A stretch of DNA of 64,000 bases from Tsukamurella sp. 8F (GTDB lineage Bacteria; Actinomycetota; Actinomycetes; Mycobacteriales; Mycobacteriaceae), in contig NZ_JARFTP010000009.1 in NCBI RefSeq assembly GCF_029167375.1, positions 62,001-126,000 on the forward strand, in the 5' to 3' direction. This document shows, in pieces, positions 34,366-43,455 of this stretch. Both the position numbers and the translations under genes were made by a program. Numbering within the stretch: position 1 is the stretch's first letter; every line of letters begins with the position of its first letter. The notes beneath the pieces were generated by a model. The model was not told where the DNA came from, searched no databases, and saw nothing but the letters and a program-made list of their open reading frames with translations.

Positions 34366-35051
34366 ACACCTGCCCGCAGGGGCACAGCTCCAGCGACGAC
34401 GAGTTCTGCGACGTGTGCGGTCTCTCGATCGGAGGCGGTACTCCCCCGCCCGCAGGCGCAGCGCCTTCCGCTCTCTCGGGTGGGCCCGACCCGGCACCTC
34501 CGCCGGGCGCGCGGTGCGTCGCCTGTGGCGGTGAGCTCGCCGGTCGGTTCTGCGAGGAGTGCGGTCACGATTCGCTGCAGCCCGTGGCCGCAGCGTCCGC
34601 GTCAACCCCGACGTCCGCGTCGGTCGCCGCGCCGCAGCAGTGGACGGCGATCGTGACCGCGGACCGCACGTACTTCGACTCGGTGATCGCGGACGAGGGC
34701 CCCGACGCCGGAGGAATCACGTTTCCGCCCTTCTGTCCGGACCGCACGTTCAGCCTCGATGGCACACAGGTCACCGTCGGGCGTGCGAGCCGCAGCCGCG
34801 GCATCCACCCCGACATCGACCTCACGGGCCCACCTGAGGACCCCGGCGTCTCTCACCTGCACGCCGTGTTGCTCGCCCGCGACGACGGAGACTGGTCGGT
34901 CATCGATCTCGGATCGTCCAACGGCACATCGGTGAACGGCGATCCTCTCGCCGCGAACGCTCCTCGCCCGGTAGGCACGGGCGACATCATCCACCTCGGC
35001 GCCTGGACCCGCATCACCCTGCGGCCGTCCGGCGACAGCCGCTCGGAATAG
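34362..35051 (+). CDS. FHA-domain phosphothreonine reader with two zinc ribbons
   Basis: This encodes 229 residues. Two N-terminal zinc ribbons (CPQGH...FCDVCG and CVACG...FCEECG) are joined by Pro/Ala-rich linkers. A C-terminal FHA domain (about 140-225) has the conserved GRASRSR, VSHLHAVLL and LGSSNGTSVNG, which contact phosphothreonine. It is last in the operon and about 22 bp from the converging gene. It is not GarA: there is no short N-terminal TTS phosphosite peptide. It could be the recruiting subunit that reads PknG or PknB products. Confidence 0.9.
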   Translation: MNTCPQGHSSSDDEFCDVCGLSIGGGTPPPAGAAPSALSGGPDPAPPPGARCVACGGELAGRFCEECGHDSLQPVAAASASTPTSASVAAPQQWTAIVTADRTYFDSVIADEGPDAGGITFPPFCPDRTFSLDGTQVTVGRASRSRGIHPDIDLTGPPEDPGVSHLHAVLLARDDGDWSVIDLGSSNGTSVNGDPLAANAPRPVGTGDIIHLGAWTRITLRPSGDSRSE

Positions 35052-35073
35052 CTCCCGCAACAGGCCCTCCGAT

Positions 35074-35487
35074 TCAGGAACTGCCCGCCGCAGCCTCGGA
35101 CGAGGAGCCCGCGCGACGGAGGGCACAGAGTATCCGGCTACGCCGGAGAAGGACCGCGGCTCCGCCCCACGGGATGCTCCACAGCCTGCCCGCCCGGGAC
35201 ATCCACGCCTCCGCCTCCACTCGATCGCCACCCGGAGCGGCGAACCGTACAGACAGCACCGGGCCGCGGAGGCTCGTGAACCGGGTACGGCGTCGCATGT
35301 TCAGGTCACCGGGGCCGTCTTCGAGGAGCCAGCCCGCGGCGTCGCCTGCGCGATAGACGGTGTGCCGAGCCTGCGCGAGCGTCAGGCCGACGCTGCAGCC
35401 TCGCCGCGGCCGACGCACCAGAGCGGTCGCAAGCCCCTCCCCGGCCGCCAGAACCGCCACGACCACGAGCACGACCAACAGCACCAT
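35074..35487 (-). CDS. Unrecognised small membrane-anchored protein
   Basis: This encodes about 137 residues if started at the ATG at 35487 (MVLLVVLVVVAVLAAGEG). One N-terminal membrane helix is followed by a basic region, a central Arg/Trp-containing domain and a Ser/Ala tail. The coding pattern is plausible but no family is recognised. It converges with the FHA gene and lies downstream of mntH on the same strand. Confidence is limited because both strands of this stretch are open. Confidence 0.5.
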   Translation of the reverse strand: MVLLVVLVVVAVLAAGEGLATALVRRPRRGCSVGLTLAQARHTVYRAGDAAGWLLEDGPGDLNMRRRTRFTSLRGPVLSVRFAAPGGDRVEAEAWMSRAGRLWSIPWGGAAVLLRRSRILCALRRAGSSSEAAAGSS

Positions 35488-35581
35488 GACGGCACCCCCT
35501 GGAGCCGAAACCTCTTCTGCCACCACGGTACTGCGAGATCCGTCGTGCCGCCACCGGATGCGCGAACGAGGCGGGATCTGG

Positions 35582-36835
35582 TCAGCCGGCGCCAGTCAGC
35601 GTCAGGCCGATGAGAGCCACGTTGAGTACGACGATCACGACGGCGGCCACCATCGAACCCCAACGCAATACGGCGCCGTCGGCATACGAGCCCATGATCG
35701 CGCGGTCGGCGGTGTACCGCCGGAGCGGAATCAAGGCGAACGGGATGCCGAAGCTGAGCACGACCTGGGAGATGACCAGCGCCGTGGTGGGTTCGACGCC
35801 GGAGCCGAGCACGATCAAGGCCGGGATCAACGTGACCGCCCGGCGCACGAACCGCGGGATCCGCCGCTTCAACAGCCCCGCCATGATCGAAGCGCCGGCG
35901 TAGGACCCCACGGATGTCGACGCGAGCCCCGATGCCAGCAGGCCGACAGCGAAGACGGCCGCCACGGCGGGCCCCAGTGAATCCCGCACGGCCGCATGGG
36001 CTCCCTCGATAGTGTCGGTCCCCTCGCGCCCGCGCAGACTGTGCGCCGCGAGGACCAGCAGCGCGATGTTCACAGTGCCGGCGACGGCGAGCGCGATGAG
36101 CACGTCGTAGCGGGTTACGCGCACCAGGCGCCGCAGACGCCTGTCTCGATCGACGGCGGCCTCACCCGAGGCGCCGTGCCGGTCCAGCACGAGCGAAGAA
36201 TGCAGGTAGATCGCATGTGGCATCACCGTGGCGCCGAGCATCGACGCCGCGAGGAGCACCGTCTCCGTCCCGTCGAGGCGCGGGACGAGCCCGGAGAGGA
36301 TGCTCCCGCCGTCGGGCGGGTCCACCACGAGCCCCGCCAGGAACCCGACGACGATCACGGCGAGGAGCACCATGATCACCGCCTCGAACCGACGCTGCCG
36401 ACGCCCCTGCAGCATGAGAAGCAAGAGCGACGCGACACCGACGATGACCCCACCGAACACCAGCGGCAGTCCGAACAACAGGTGCAATGCCACGGCACCG
36501 CCGATAACCTCCGCGATATCCGTTGCAGCGGCTACGATCTCGGCCTGTCCCCAGAACGCGAGGCGGGCACCCCGCGGGAGCCGCTCGCCCAGCACCTGCG
36601 GCAACGAGCGACCGCTCACCAGCCCCAGTTTCGCCGACTGGTACTGGATCATCACGGCCATCACGTTCGCCACGACCAGCACCCAGATGAGCAGATACCC
36701 GTACTTCGCGCCCGCCGTGATGTTGGCGGCGACGTTGCCCGGGTCGACATAGGCGATCGCGGCGACGAACGCCGGGCCCAGGAGGAGGGCACCGCGCGCC
36801 GCCCCACCCTTGGCGGTACCAACAGTAGTCAACAC
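35582..36835 (-). CDS. mntH: NRAMP-family manganese/divalent metal transporter
   Basis: This encodes 417 residues with about 11 membrane helices. The first helix carries the metal-binding DPGN motif (AYVDPGNVAANI), and helix 6 has MPHAIYLHS, both diagnostic of NRAMP proton-coupled Mn2+/Fe2+ importers. It starts with GTG 36835. A DtxR/MntR-type palindrome lies 4 bp upstream of the start, so metal-dependent repression is likely. No mntR gene is in the window. Confidence 0.93.
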   Translation of the reverse strand: MLTTVGTAKGGAARGALLLGPAFVAAIAYVDPGNVAANITAGAKYGYLLIWVLVVANVMAVMIQYQSAKLGLVSGRSLPQVLGERLPRGARLAFWGQAEIVAAATDIAEVIGGAVALHLLFGLPLVFGGVIVGVASLLLLMLQGRRQRRFEAVIMVLLAVIVVGFLAGLVVDPPDGGSILSGLVPRLDGTETVLLAASMLGATVMPHAIYLHSSLVLDRHGASGEAAVDRDRRLRRLVRVTRYDVLIALAVAGTVNIALLVLAAHSLRGREGTDTIEGAHAAVRDSLGPAVAAVFAVGLLASGLASTSVGSYAGASIMAGLLKRRIPRFVRRAVTLIPALIVLGSGVEPTTALVISQVVLSFGIPFALIPLRRYTADRAIMGSYADGAVLRWGSMVAAVVIVVLNVALIGLTLTGAG

Positions 36836-36838
36836 CTT

Positions 36839-36854
36839 TTAAGGTTAGCCCTAA
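36839..36854 (-). promoter_or_regulatory. DtxR/MntR-like operator upstream of mntH
   Basis: TTAAGGTTAGCCCTAA is a 16-bp near-palindrome matching the core of DtxR/IdeR/MntR boxes (TTAGGTTAGSCTAACCTAA). It sits immediately before the mntH GTG, where bound repressor would block the promoter or initiation. Assignment to MntR rather than IdeR follows from the target gene. Confidence 0.6.
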
Positions 36855-36980
36855 GATTTGATTTCGGCCAGCCGAAAACTCTCGAGCGGGGCGGCTCGGC
36901 GATCAGTGCTCGCCGGGTGTACCGAGAGCACGAAGGCGGGTGCGGCCGACCGGCCCCACCCGCCTCTCGCGGTACGTGGA

Positions 36981-37349
36981 CTAGCTGACGCCCAGCAGGT
37001 CGATGATGAAGACCAGGGTCTTCCCCGACAGCCGATGGCCACCTCCGGCAGGCCCGTAGGCGAGCTCCGGCGGGATGGTCAGCTGGCGGCGGCCGCCGAC
37101 CTTCATCCCCGGGATGCCCTGCTGCCAGCCGGCGATCAGGCTGCGGAGCGGGAAGTTGATGGACTCGCCGCGGTTCCACGACGAGTCGAACTCCTCACCC
37201 GAGTCGTACTCCACGCCGACGTAGTGGACGTCGACGGTGCTGTCGGCGGTCGCCTCTGCGCCGTCGCCGACAGCGAGATCCTTGATCACGAGCTCGGCGG
37301 GGGCGGGACCCTCCTGGAACTCGACCGCGGGCTTGCTGTTCTCGGTCAA
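36981..37349 (-). CDS. FKBP-type peptidyl-prolyl cis-trans isomerase
   Basis: This encodes 122 residues from TTG 37349, chosen because an AAGGGAG site lies 6 bases upstream and the family begins with residues like TENSKPAVEFQEG. An ATG at 37400 overlapping the gltA stop (TGATG) is the alternative and would add 17 residues. FKBP features are VDVHYVGVEYDSGEEFDSSW, GWQQGIPGMKVGGRRQLTIPPELAYG and the final LVFIIDLLGV. It is a soluble cytoplasmic isomerase co-transcribed with citrate synthase, an arrangement common in this order. Confidence 0.88.
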   Translation of the reverse strand: MTENSKPAVEFQEGPAPAELVIKDLAVGDGAEATADSTVDVHYVGVEYDSGEEFDSSWNRGESINFPLRSLIAGWQQGIPGMKVGGRRQLTIPPELAYGPAGGGHRLSGKTLVFIIDLLGVS

Positions 37350-37399
37350 CTCATCTCCCTTGATCAGGCGGTGCAGATTGTCTCGCCGGATGGGCGGCA

Positions 37400-38710
<1,311 letters not shown>

Positions 38711-38830
38711 TTGTGTATCCCCTCGCTGTGGTCGGCTGTGTACTACCCAAGGAAAAACCTAGCGGCAACCCGCGAAGGCCCGCCACGGAGGGTCGCTTCC
38801 GTGACGTGTGCAAGACCGATATACCTTCAG

Positions 38831-39745
38831 TCACCGAATCCCCCATCTGGTCGACCAGCGGGCACCCGGAGCGATCGTGATCACGTCGACCCCAGTATGA
38901 AGGGCATTAGGCGGACTCGTCATGGGTTCCACCGCGACCGCGCGGTCCTCGCCGCCGCCCGGGGCTCGGCCCGGGAAACCCTGCCCGTTCGCGGGATCCG
39001 CGACGAATACCTGAACCCAGGATAGTTCGGGCCCGGTCCACAGCTCCGTCCGGGCATCCGGTCCGCGCAGCACGTATCGGTTGCCGGTCTGCGTGAACGG
39101 CGTGTCGAGCTGCCGGCCCGCGAGCGCGCGGGCGGCTCGGAAGTCGTAATCGGTGCCCTCGACGGTGACCGGCGGACCGTCCGGCAGCTTCCGCGCATCC
39201 AGCGGCTGCACCAGGCCGGCACCGAGCTCGAGCGTGCAGTCGTCCACGGGTGCATCGCCCACTCGCAGGAAGGTATGGAAGCCGAGTGCGAAGGGCAGCG
39301 CGGAGTCGCCCTGGTTCTCGGCGGTGAACTCGACCACGAGTCCATCTCCGGAGACCGAGTAACGGACACGCAGGTGCAGGTCGTAGGGCCAACCCGGATG
39401 CCTGCCGACGTCCACGGCAAGCGTGACCGCATCCTGCTCGATCTCCACGTCCGACCAGTCGACGCGTCGTACGAAGCCGTGGTTGGCGTTGTGCAGGTCC
39501 GGTTCGGTGATCTCGAGATGGTGCTCGGCGCCGCCGAACGAATAGAAGCCGTCCTCAGTGCGATTGGGCCACGGCGCGAGGATCAGACCCGCCGAGAGCG
39601 GGGGTTTCACACCGAGCGGCCACTCCTCGGTGAGAGGCACGTCATCGCGGCGGAGGCCGCGCAGCCCGGCACCCGTTCGTGCGATCTGCGCGGAGTATCC
39701 GCCCGAGGTGATGGTGAACCCCGGTTGCACCGTCATGGGGGTCAT
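38831..39745 (-). CDS. Aldose 1-epimerase family protein
   Basis: This encodes about 304 residues; ATG 39745 or 39736 can start it (MTPMTVQPGF). The galactose mutarotase-like beta-sandwich shows LAPWPNRTEDGFYSFGG, NANHGFVR with the catalytic His, LPFALGFHTFLRVGD and the glutamate near VAVEPMTSPPNAL. It interconverts sugar anomers, most likely of glucose or galactose. It is transcribed alone toward gltA. Confidence 0.88.
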   Translation of the reverse strand: MTPMTVQPGFTITSGGYSAQIARTGAGLRGLRRDDVPLTEEWPLGVKPPLSAGLILAPWPNRTEDGFYSFGGAEHHLEITEPDLHNANHGFVRRVDWSDVEIEQDAVTLAVDVGRHPGWPYDLHLRVRYSVSGDGLVVEFTAENQGDSALPFALGFHTFLRVGDAPVDDCTLELGAGLVQPLDARKLPDGPPVTVEGTDYDFRAARALAGRQLDTPFTQTGNRYVLRGPDARTELWTGPELSWVQVFVADPANGQGFPGRAPGGGEDRAVAVEPMTSPPNALHTGVDVITIAPGARWSTRWGIR

Positions 39746-39824
39746 AGTACGGCCGATGTCGTGAAACGTCGTGGCCACCTTCCCCATCGCTGCGCGTGCA
39801 ACCTCGTGCAACGCGGCGCCCGCG

Positions 39825-40496
39825 TCACCCGTGGGCGCGCGCGACGGCCCCGGCGATGAGCGTCGCCACCGCCGACTCCAGGGCCGGGACCAGCTCGACG
39901 CGCAGCACCTCGAGACTCGGATCCTCCTCGTACGCGGCCGTGCACGCGGCCGCCTGTTCGGCCTGCAGATAGAACGCGCCGGCCAGGGTCAGCGCGGTGA
40001 GGCAGACGCTCGGCGCCGCGGCGCCGAGCTCGGGTACGACACGCAGCAGCACGTCGACCACCTCGCCGAGGGCGTCGCGCAAGGCGCGCTTGCATCGGAC
40101 CACCGCCTCGGTCGAGACGTTCCGCTCGAGCACGGCGGACTGCGCCGCGAGGAGATCGAGGAGTTCGGGGCGGGCGGCGGCGCCCTCGGCGAACAGTGCG
40201 GCGAAACGGTCGGTACGCGCTTCTATCGGTGCGTCGAAGTCGACGGTGGCAGCAACGTCGGCGGCGAGCGCGCCCAGCCATGCGACAGAGGAGCGGACGA
40301 GCAGCTCCATGAGTATCTCTTCACGGGACTCGAAGTAGCGCAACACATTCGACTTCGCCAGCCCGACGCGTCGGCTCAGCTCGTTGAGCGAGACGGCCGA
40401 CACCGGCATCTCTCCCAGCATCGCGGCCGCCGCGGCGAGGATCGCCTCTCGACGCTGCTCGCGCTGCTCCGCGCTGCGTGCCCGCTGGAATCCCAT
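39825..40496 (-). CDS. TetR-family repressor
   Basis: This encodes 223 residues from ATG 40496 (MGFQRARSAEQREQRREAIL). The N-terminal helix-turn-helix is VSAVSLNELSRRVGLAKSNVLRYFESREEILMELL. The C-terminal ligand domain is helical with no identified inducer. It is divergent from the reductase at 40610, and three copies of its likely operator occupy the 113-bp gap, so it probably represses both genes. A very similar gene pair (TetR plus SDR) is common in this order. Confidence 0.92.
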   Translation of the reverse strand: MGFQRARSAEQREQRREAILAAAAAMLGEMPVSAVSLNELSRRVGLAKSNVLRYFESREEILMELLVRSSVAWLGALAADVAATVDFDAPIEARTDRFAALFAEGAAARPELLDLLAAQSAVLERNVSTEAVVRCKRALRDALGEVVDVLLRVVPELGAAAPSVCLTALTLAGAFYLQAEQAAACTAAYEEDPSLEVLRVELVPALESAVATLIAGAVARAHG

Positions 40497-40510
40497 GCGC
40501 GGTAGTTTAC

Positions 40511-40576
40511 AGACCGTCGGTCTATTGACATCAGACCGACGGTCTCTTACAGTCGGGGGCAACAGACCGGCGGTCT
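40511..40576. promoter_or_regulatory. Three palindromic TetR operators in the divergent gap
   Basis: AGACCGTCGGTCT (40511-40523), AGACCGACGGTCT (40533-40545) and AGACCGGCGGTCT (40564-40576) share perfect 6-bp arms around one central base. Starts are 22 and 31 bp apart, about two and three helical turns, so bound dimers would lie on one face. They overlap where promoters of both divergent genes must be. Confidence 0.88.
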
Positions 40577-40609
40577 ATTACTGCCGGGGCGACCAGAAGG
40601 AGACGAACC

Positions 40610-41526
40610 ATGACCGACAAGTGGACCGAGCGAGACGTACCCACCCAGGACGGCCGGGTCGCCGTCGTGACCGGGGCGAACACGGGGCTGGGATTCGAGA
40701 CCGCGCGCGTGCTCGCCCAGCACGGGGCCGAGGTGGTGCTCGCGGTGCGGGACCCCGCCAAGGGCGAGGAGGCCGCGGCCAGGCTCGCCGACGCGGCCCC
40801 GGGATCCAAGGTGCGCGTGCAGCGTCTCGACCTCGGCTCCCTCGAGTCGGTGCGCGCGGCCGCCGCCGAACTGCGCGAGACGACGCCCCGCATAGACCTG
40901 CTCGTCAACAACGCGGGAGTGATGTACCCGCCGAAGCAGACGACCACGGACGGCTTCGAGTTGCAGTTCGGCACGAACCACCTGGGGCATTTCGCGCTCA
41001 CGGGACTACTCATCGACCGCCTGCTCGCGAGCCCCGGCTCGCGGGTCGTCACGGTCTCCAGCATCGGCCACCGGATCCGCGCGGCGATCCACTTCGACGA
41101 CCTGCAATGGGAGCGCTCCTACGACCGGATCGCGGCATACCCGGCCAATCGAAGCTCGCGAACCTGCTGTTCACGTACGCGCTGCAGCGTCGGCTCGCTC
41201 CGCACGGTGCGACGGTGGCCGTCGCCGCCCACCCCGGAGGGTCCGACACCGAGCTCGTGCGGCACCTGCCGCGCGTCCTACACCGCGCCGCGGATGTTCT
41301 CGGGCCCCTCGTCCTGCAGGACGCTCCGCACGGTGCGCTGCCCTCGCTGCGGGCGGCGACCGACCCCGGCGTCCTCGGCGGGCAGTTCTACGGGCCGACC
41401 GGCCCCGCCGAGACGCGCGGCGCCCCGCGGGTCGTCGCGTCGTCGGAGCAGTCCTACGACCTGGACCTACAGAACCGGCTGTGGACCGTGTCGGAGGAAC
41501 TCACGGGCGTCGCGTTCCCTGTGTGA
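40610..41526 (+). pseudogene. Short-chain dehydrogenase/reductase, frameshifted at the active site
   Basis: The ATG at 40610 follows AAGGAG. The first 177 codons read as an SDR of the retinol-dehydrogenase-like group: VAVVTGANTGLGFETARVL, LVNNAGVMYPP, NHLGHFALTGLL and VVTVSSIGHRI. Near 41141-41142 two extra C bases sit between the codon for the catalytic Tyr and the GQSKLANLLF segment. The rest of the protein continues in another frame to TGA 41526. As written, the gene makes a truncated protein without its C-terminal half. Removing the two bases would restore YGQSK and a 304-residue enzyme. This could be a real inactivation or a sequencing error. Confidence 0.85.
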
Positions 41527-41534
41527 CGCGCGGG

Positions 41535-42758
41535 TCAACGCGCCACGCGGTAGCGCACGAACGCGGGCACGGCGGCCGCGGCGATCAGCACGAACACGAC
41601 CACCGCAACGCCGCCGCCCGCGGCCGCCGCAGTCGCTCCGACAGTCGCCGCCCCCAGGCCGTGCGCGACGTCGCCGATGCGGGGACCGCCCGCCACGACG
41701 ACCGTGAACACCCCCTGCAGGCGGCCACGGACATCGTCGGTCGCGGCCTCCTGCAGCATCGTCGAGCGGAACGCGGCCGAGACCATGTCCGCCGCGCCGC
41801 CCGCGGCGAGGAACAGCAGCGCGAGCCACAGCAGCCCGGCAGCGGCGGCCAGGCCGAATCCGACGAGCGTCACGCCCCACACCACGATCGCGATCACGAC
41901 CGCGAGGCCCTGCCGCTCGATGCGGGACGTCCAGCCCGAGAAGACGCCGCCTATCACCGCGCCCGCGCTCATCGCTGCGAACAGCAGAGCGAACGCGGTC
42001 CCGCCCTCGACGGGTCCGCCGAACGACTGGTGCGCGATCTGTGGGAACAGCGCGCGTGGCATGCCGAACACCATGGCGATGATGTCGACTACGAAGGACA
42101 TCAGCAGCACCTTGTTACCCGCAAGGTAGGCGAAACCGTCCAGCACGGAACGCAATCCGAGAGTCTGGCCGCGGTACTCGGGCTTGATGGACGGCAACCG
42201 CCACACGGCCCACAGCGTGAACATCATCGACAGCGCGTCGACGAGGTAGAGCAGTTTCAGTCCGATCACCGGAATCAGCGCGCCGCCGATCAGCGGTCCG
42301 GCGATCGCCCCGAACTGCATCACCGTCATGTTCAGCGAGTTGGCCGCGGGGAGCAGCTCGCCGGGAACGAGGCGCGCGTAGATCGCCGAGCGTGTGGGCG
42401 AGTTGATCCCGAAGAAGGCCTGCTGCAACGCGAAGATGCACAGCACCGCCCACACGTTGGACGGCGACAGGAAGAGCAGGAGTGACGTCACCGCTAGGCC
42501 GCACGTGCTGATGAAGATCAGGGTGCGCCGGTCCACCGCGTCCGCGAGTGCGCCGCCCCATAGGCCGAAGACCACGAGCGGCACCAGGCCGAACACACCC
42601 GTCAGGCCGACGTATGCCGACGAGCCCGTGATGCCGTAGATCTGCGCGGGTACGGCGACGGCGGTGAGCTGAGCGCCGATCACGGTGACGATGCCCGTCC
42701 ACCACAGGCGGCGGTAGTCGGGATTCTGCAGCGGACGCGTGTCCGCCAGTAGTTTCAC
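41535..42758 (-). CDS. MFS transporter (EntS-like exporter group)
   Basis: This encodes 407 residues from GTG 42758 (KLLADTRPLQNPDYRRLW). Twelve membrane helices are predicted. The loop GGALADAVDRRTLI and the FGINSPTRSAIYARLVP segment are typical of the MFS_3/EntS group, which exports siderophores or drugs. It is tail-to-tail with the SDR (8 bp between stops) and head-to-tail with pdxH. No specific substrate is visible. Confidence 0.88.
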   Translation of the reverse strand: MKLLADTRPLQNPDYRRLWWTGIVTVIGAQLTAVAVPAQIYGITGSSAYVGLTGVFGLVPLVVFGLWGGALADAVDRRTLIFISTCGLAVTSLLLFLSPSNVWAVLCIFALQQAFFGINSPTRSAIYARLVPGELLPAANSLNMTVMQFGAIAGPLIGGALIPVIGLKLLYLVDALSMMFTLWAVWRLPSIKPEYRGQTLGLRSVLDGFAYLAGNKVLLMSFVVDIIAMVFGMPRALFPQIAHQSFGGPVEGGTAFALLFAAMSAGAVIGGVFSGWTSRIERQGLAVVIAIVVWGVTLVGFGLAAAAGLLWLALLFLAAGGAADMVSAAFRSTMLQEAATDDVRGRLQGVFTVVVAGGPRIGDVAHGLGAATVGATAAAAGGGVAVVVFVLIAAAAVPAFVRYRVAR

Positions 42759-42785
42759 CGTCGAAACTTTAGGGCATATGCGCAC

Positions 42786-43442
42786 TCACGGTTGCAGCCG
42801 CACGGGCGCGAAGTCCGGTGCGGTGAGGCGGACCCGGTCGTGCACGCGGTTGGCCTGCCCACGCCAGAACTCGACGGTGCGCGGCACGATGCGGTAGCCG
42901 CCCCACGTGGGCGGTACAGGCACGTCGGCACCGTCGAAGCGACGCTCCGCCTCGACGAAGCGCTCGGTGAGCTCGGCCCGCGACGCGATGGGTTCGGACT
43001 GGTCCGAGGCCCACGCCCCCAGCTGCGAGCCGCGCGGCCGTACCGCCCAGTAGGCTGCCGTCTCCGCTTCGGTCACCTTCTCGACGGCACCCGCGAAATG
43101 CACCTGACGGTGCATCGCGATCCACGGGAACGTCGCGGCTGCAACGGGTTCCGCGGCGAGCGCATGCCCCTTGAACGATCCGTAGTTGGTATAGAAGACG
43201 ATGCCCCGCTCGTCCACGCCCTTGCACAGGACCGTCCGGGTGGCCGGTATGCCGTCGGATCCCACCGTGGCGACGACCATCGCGTTCGGTTCCGGCACCC
43301 GTGCCTCGACGGCCTCCGCGAGCCACTTCTCGAACAGCGGCAGCCAGCCGCCGGCCGCGTCCTCAGGCACTAGGACACCGTCGGGCCCCGCACCGTAGTT
43401 CTCCCGCATCGCGCTCAGGTCCACTCCCGCGACCCTACTCAC
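42786..43442 (-). CDS. pdxH: Pyridoxine/pyridoxamine 5'-phosphate oxidase
   Basis: This encodes 218 residues from GTG 43442 (SRVAGVDLSAMRENYGAG); GTG 43424 is an alternative. The FMN split-barrel shows RTVLCKGVDERGIVFYTNY, GSFKGHAL, IAMHRQVHFAG and WGGYRIVPRTVEFWRGQANRVHDR, the PdxH C-terminal signature. It makes pyridoxal phosphate, the cofactor of serC encoded nearby. It is divergent from citA with at most about 31 bp between starts, so the promoters overlap the coding regions or transcripts are leaderless. Confidence 0.95.
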   Translation of the reverse strand: MSRVAGVDLSAMRENYGAGPDGVLVPEDAAGGWLPLFEKWLAEAVEARVPEPNAMVVATVGSDGIPATRTVLCKGVDERGIVFYTNYGSFKGHALAAEPVAAATFPWIAMHRQVHFAGAVEKVTEAETAAYWAVRPRGSQLGAWASDQSEPIASRAELTERFVEAERRFDGADVPVPPTWGGYRIVPRTVEFWRGQANRVHDRVRLTAPDFAPVRLQP

Positions 43443-43455
43443 TAGAGTTGGAATC

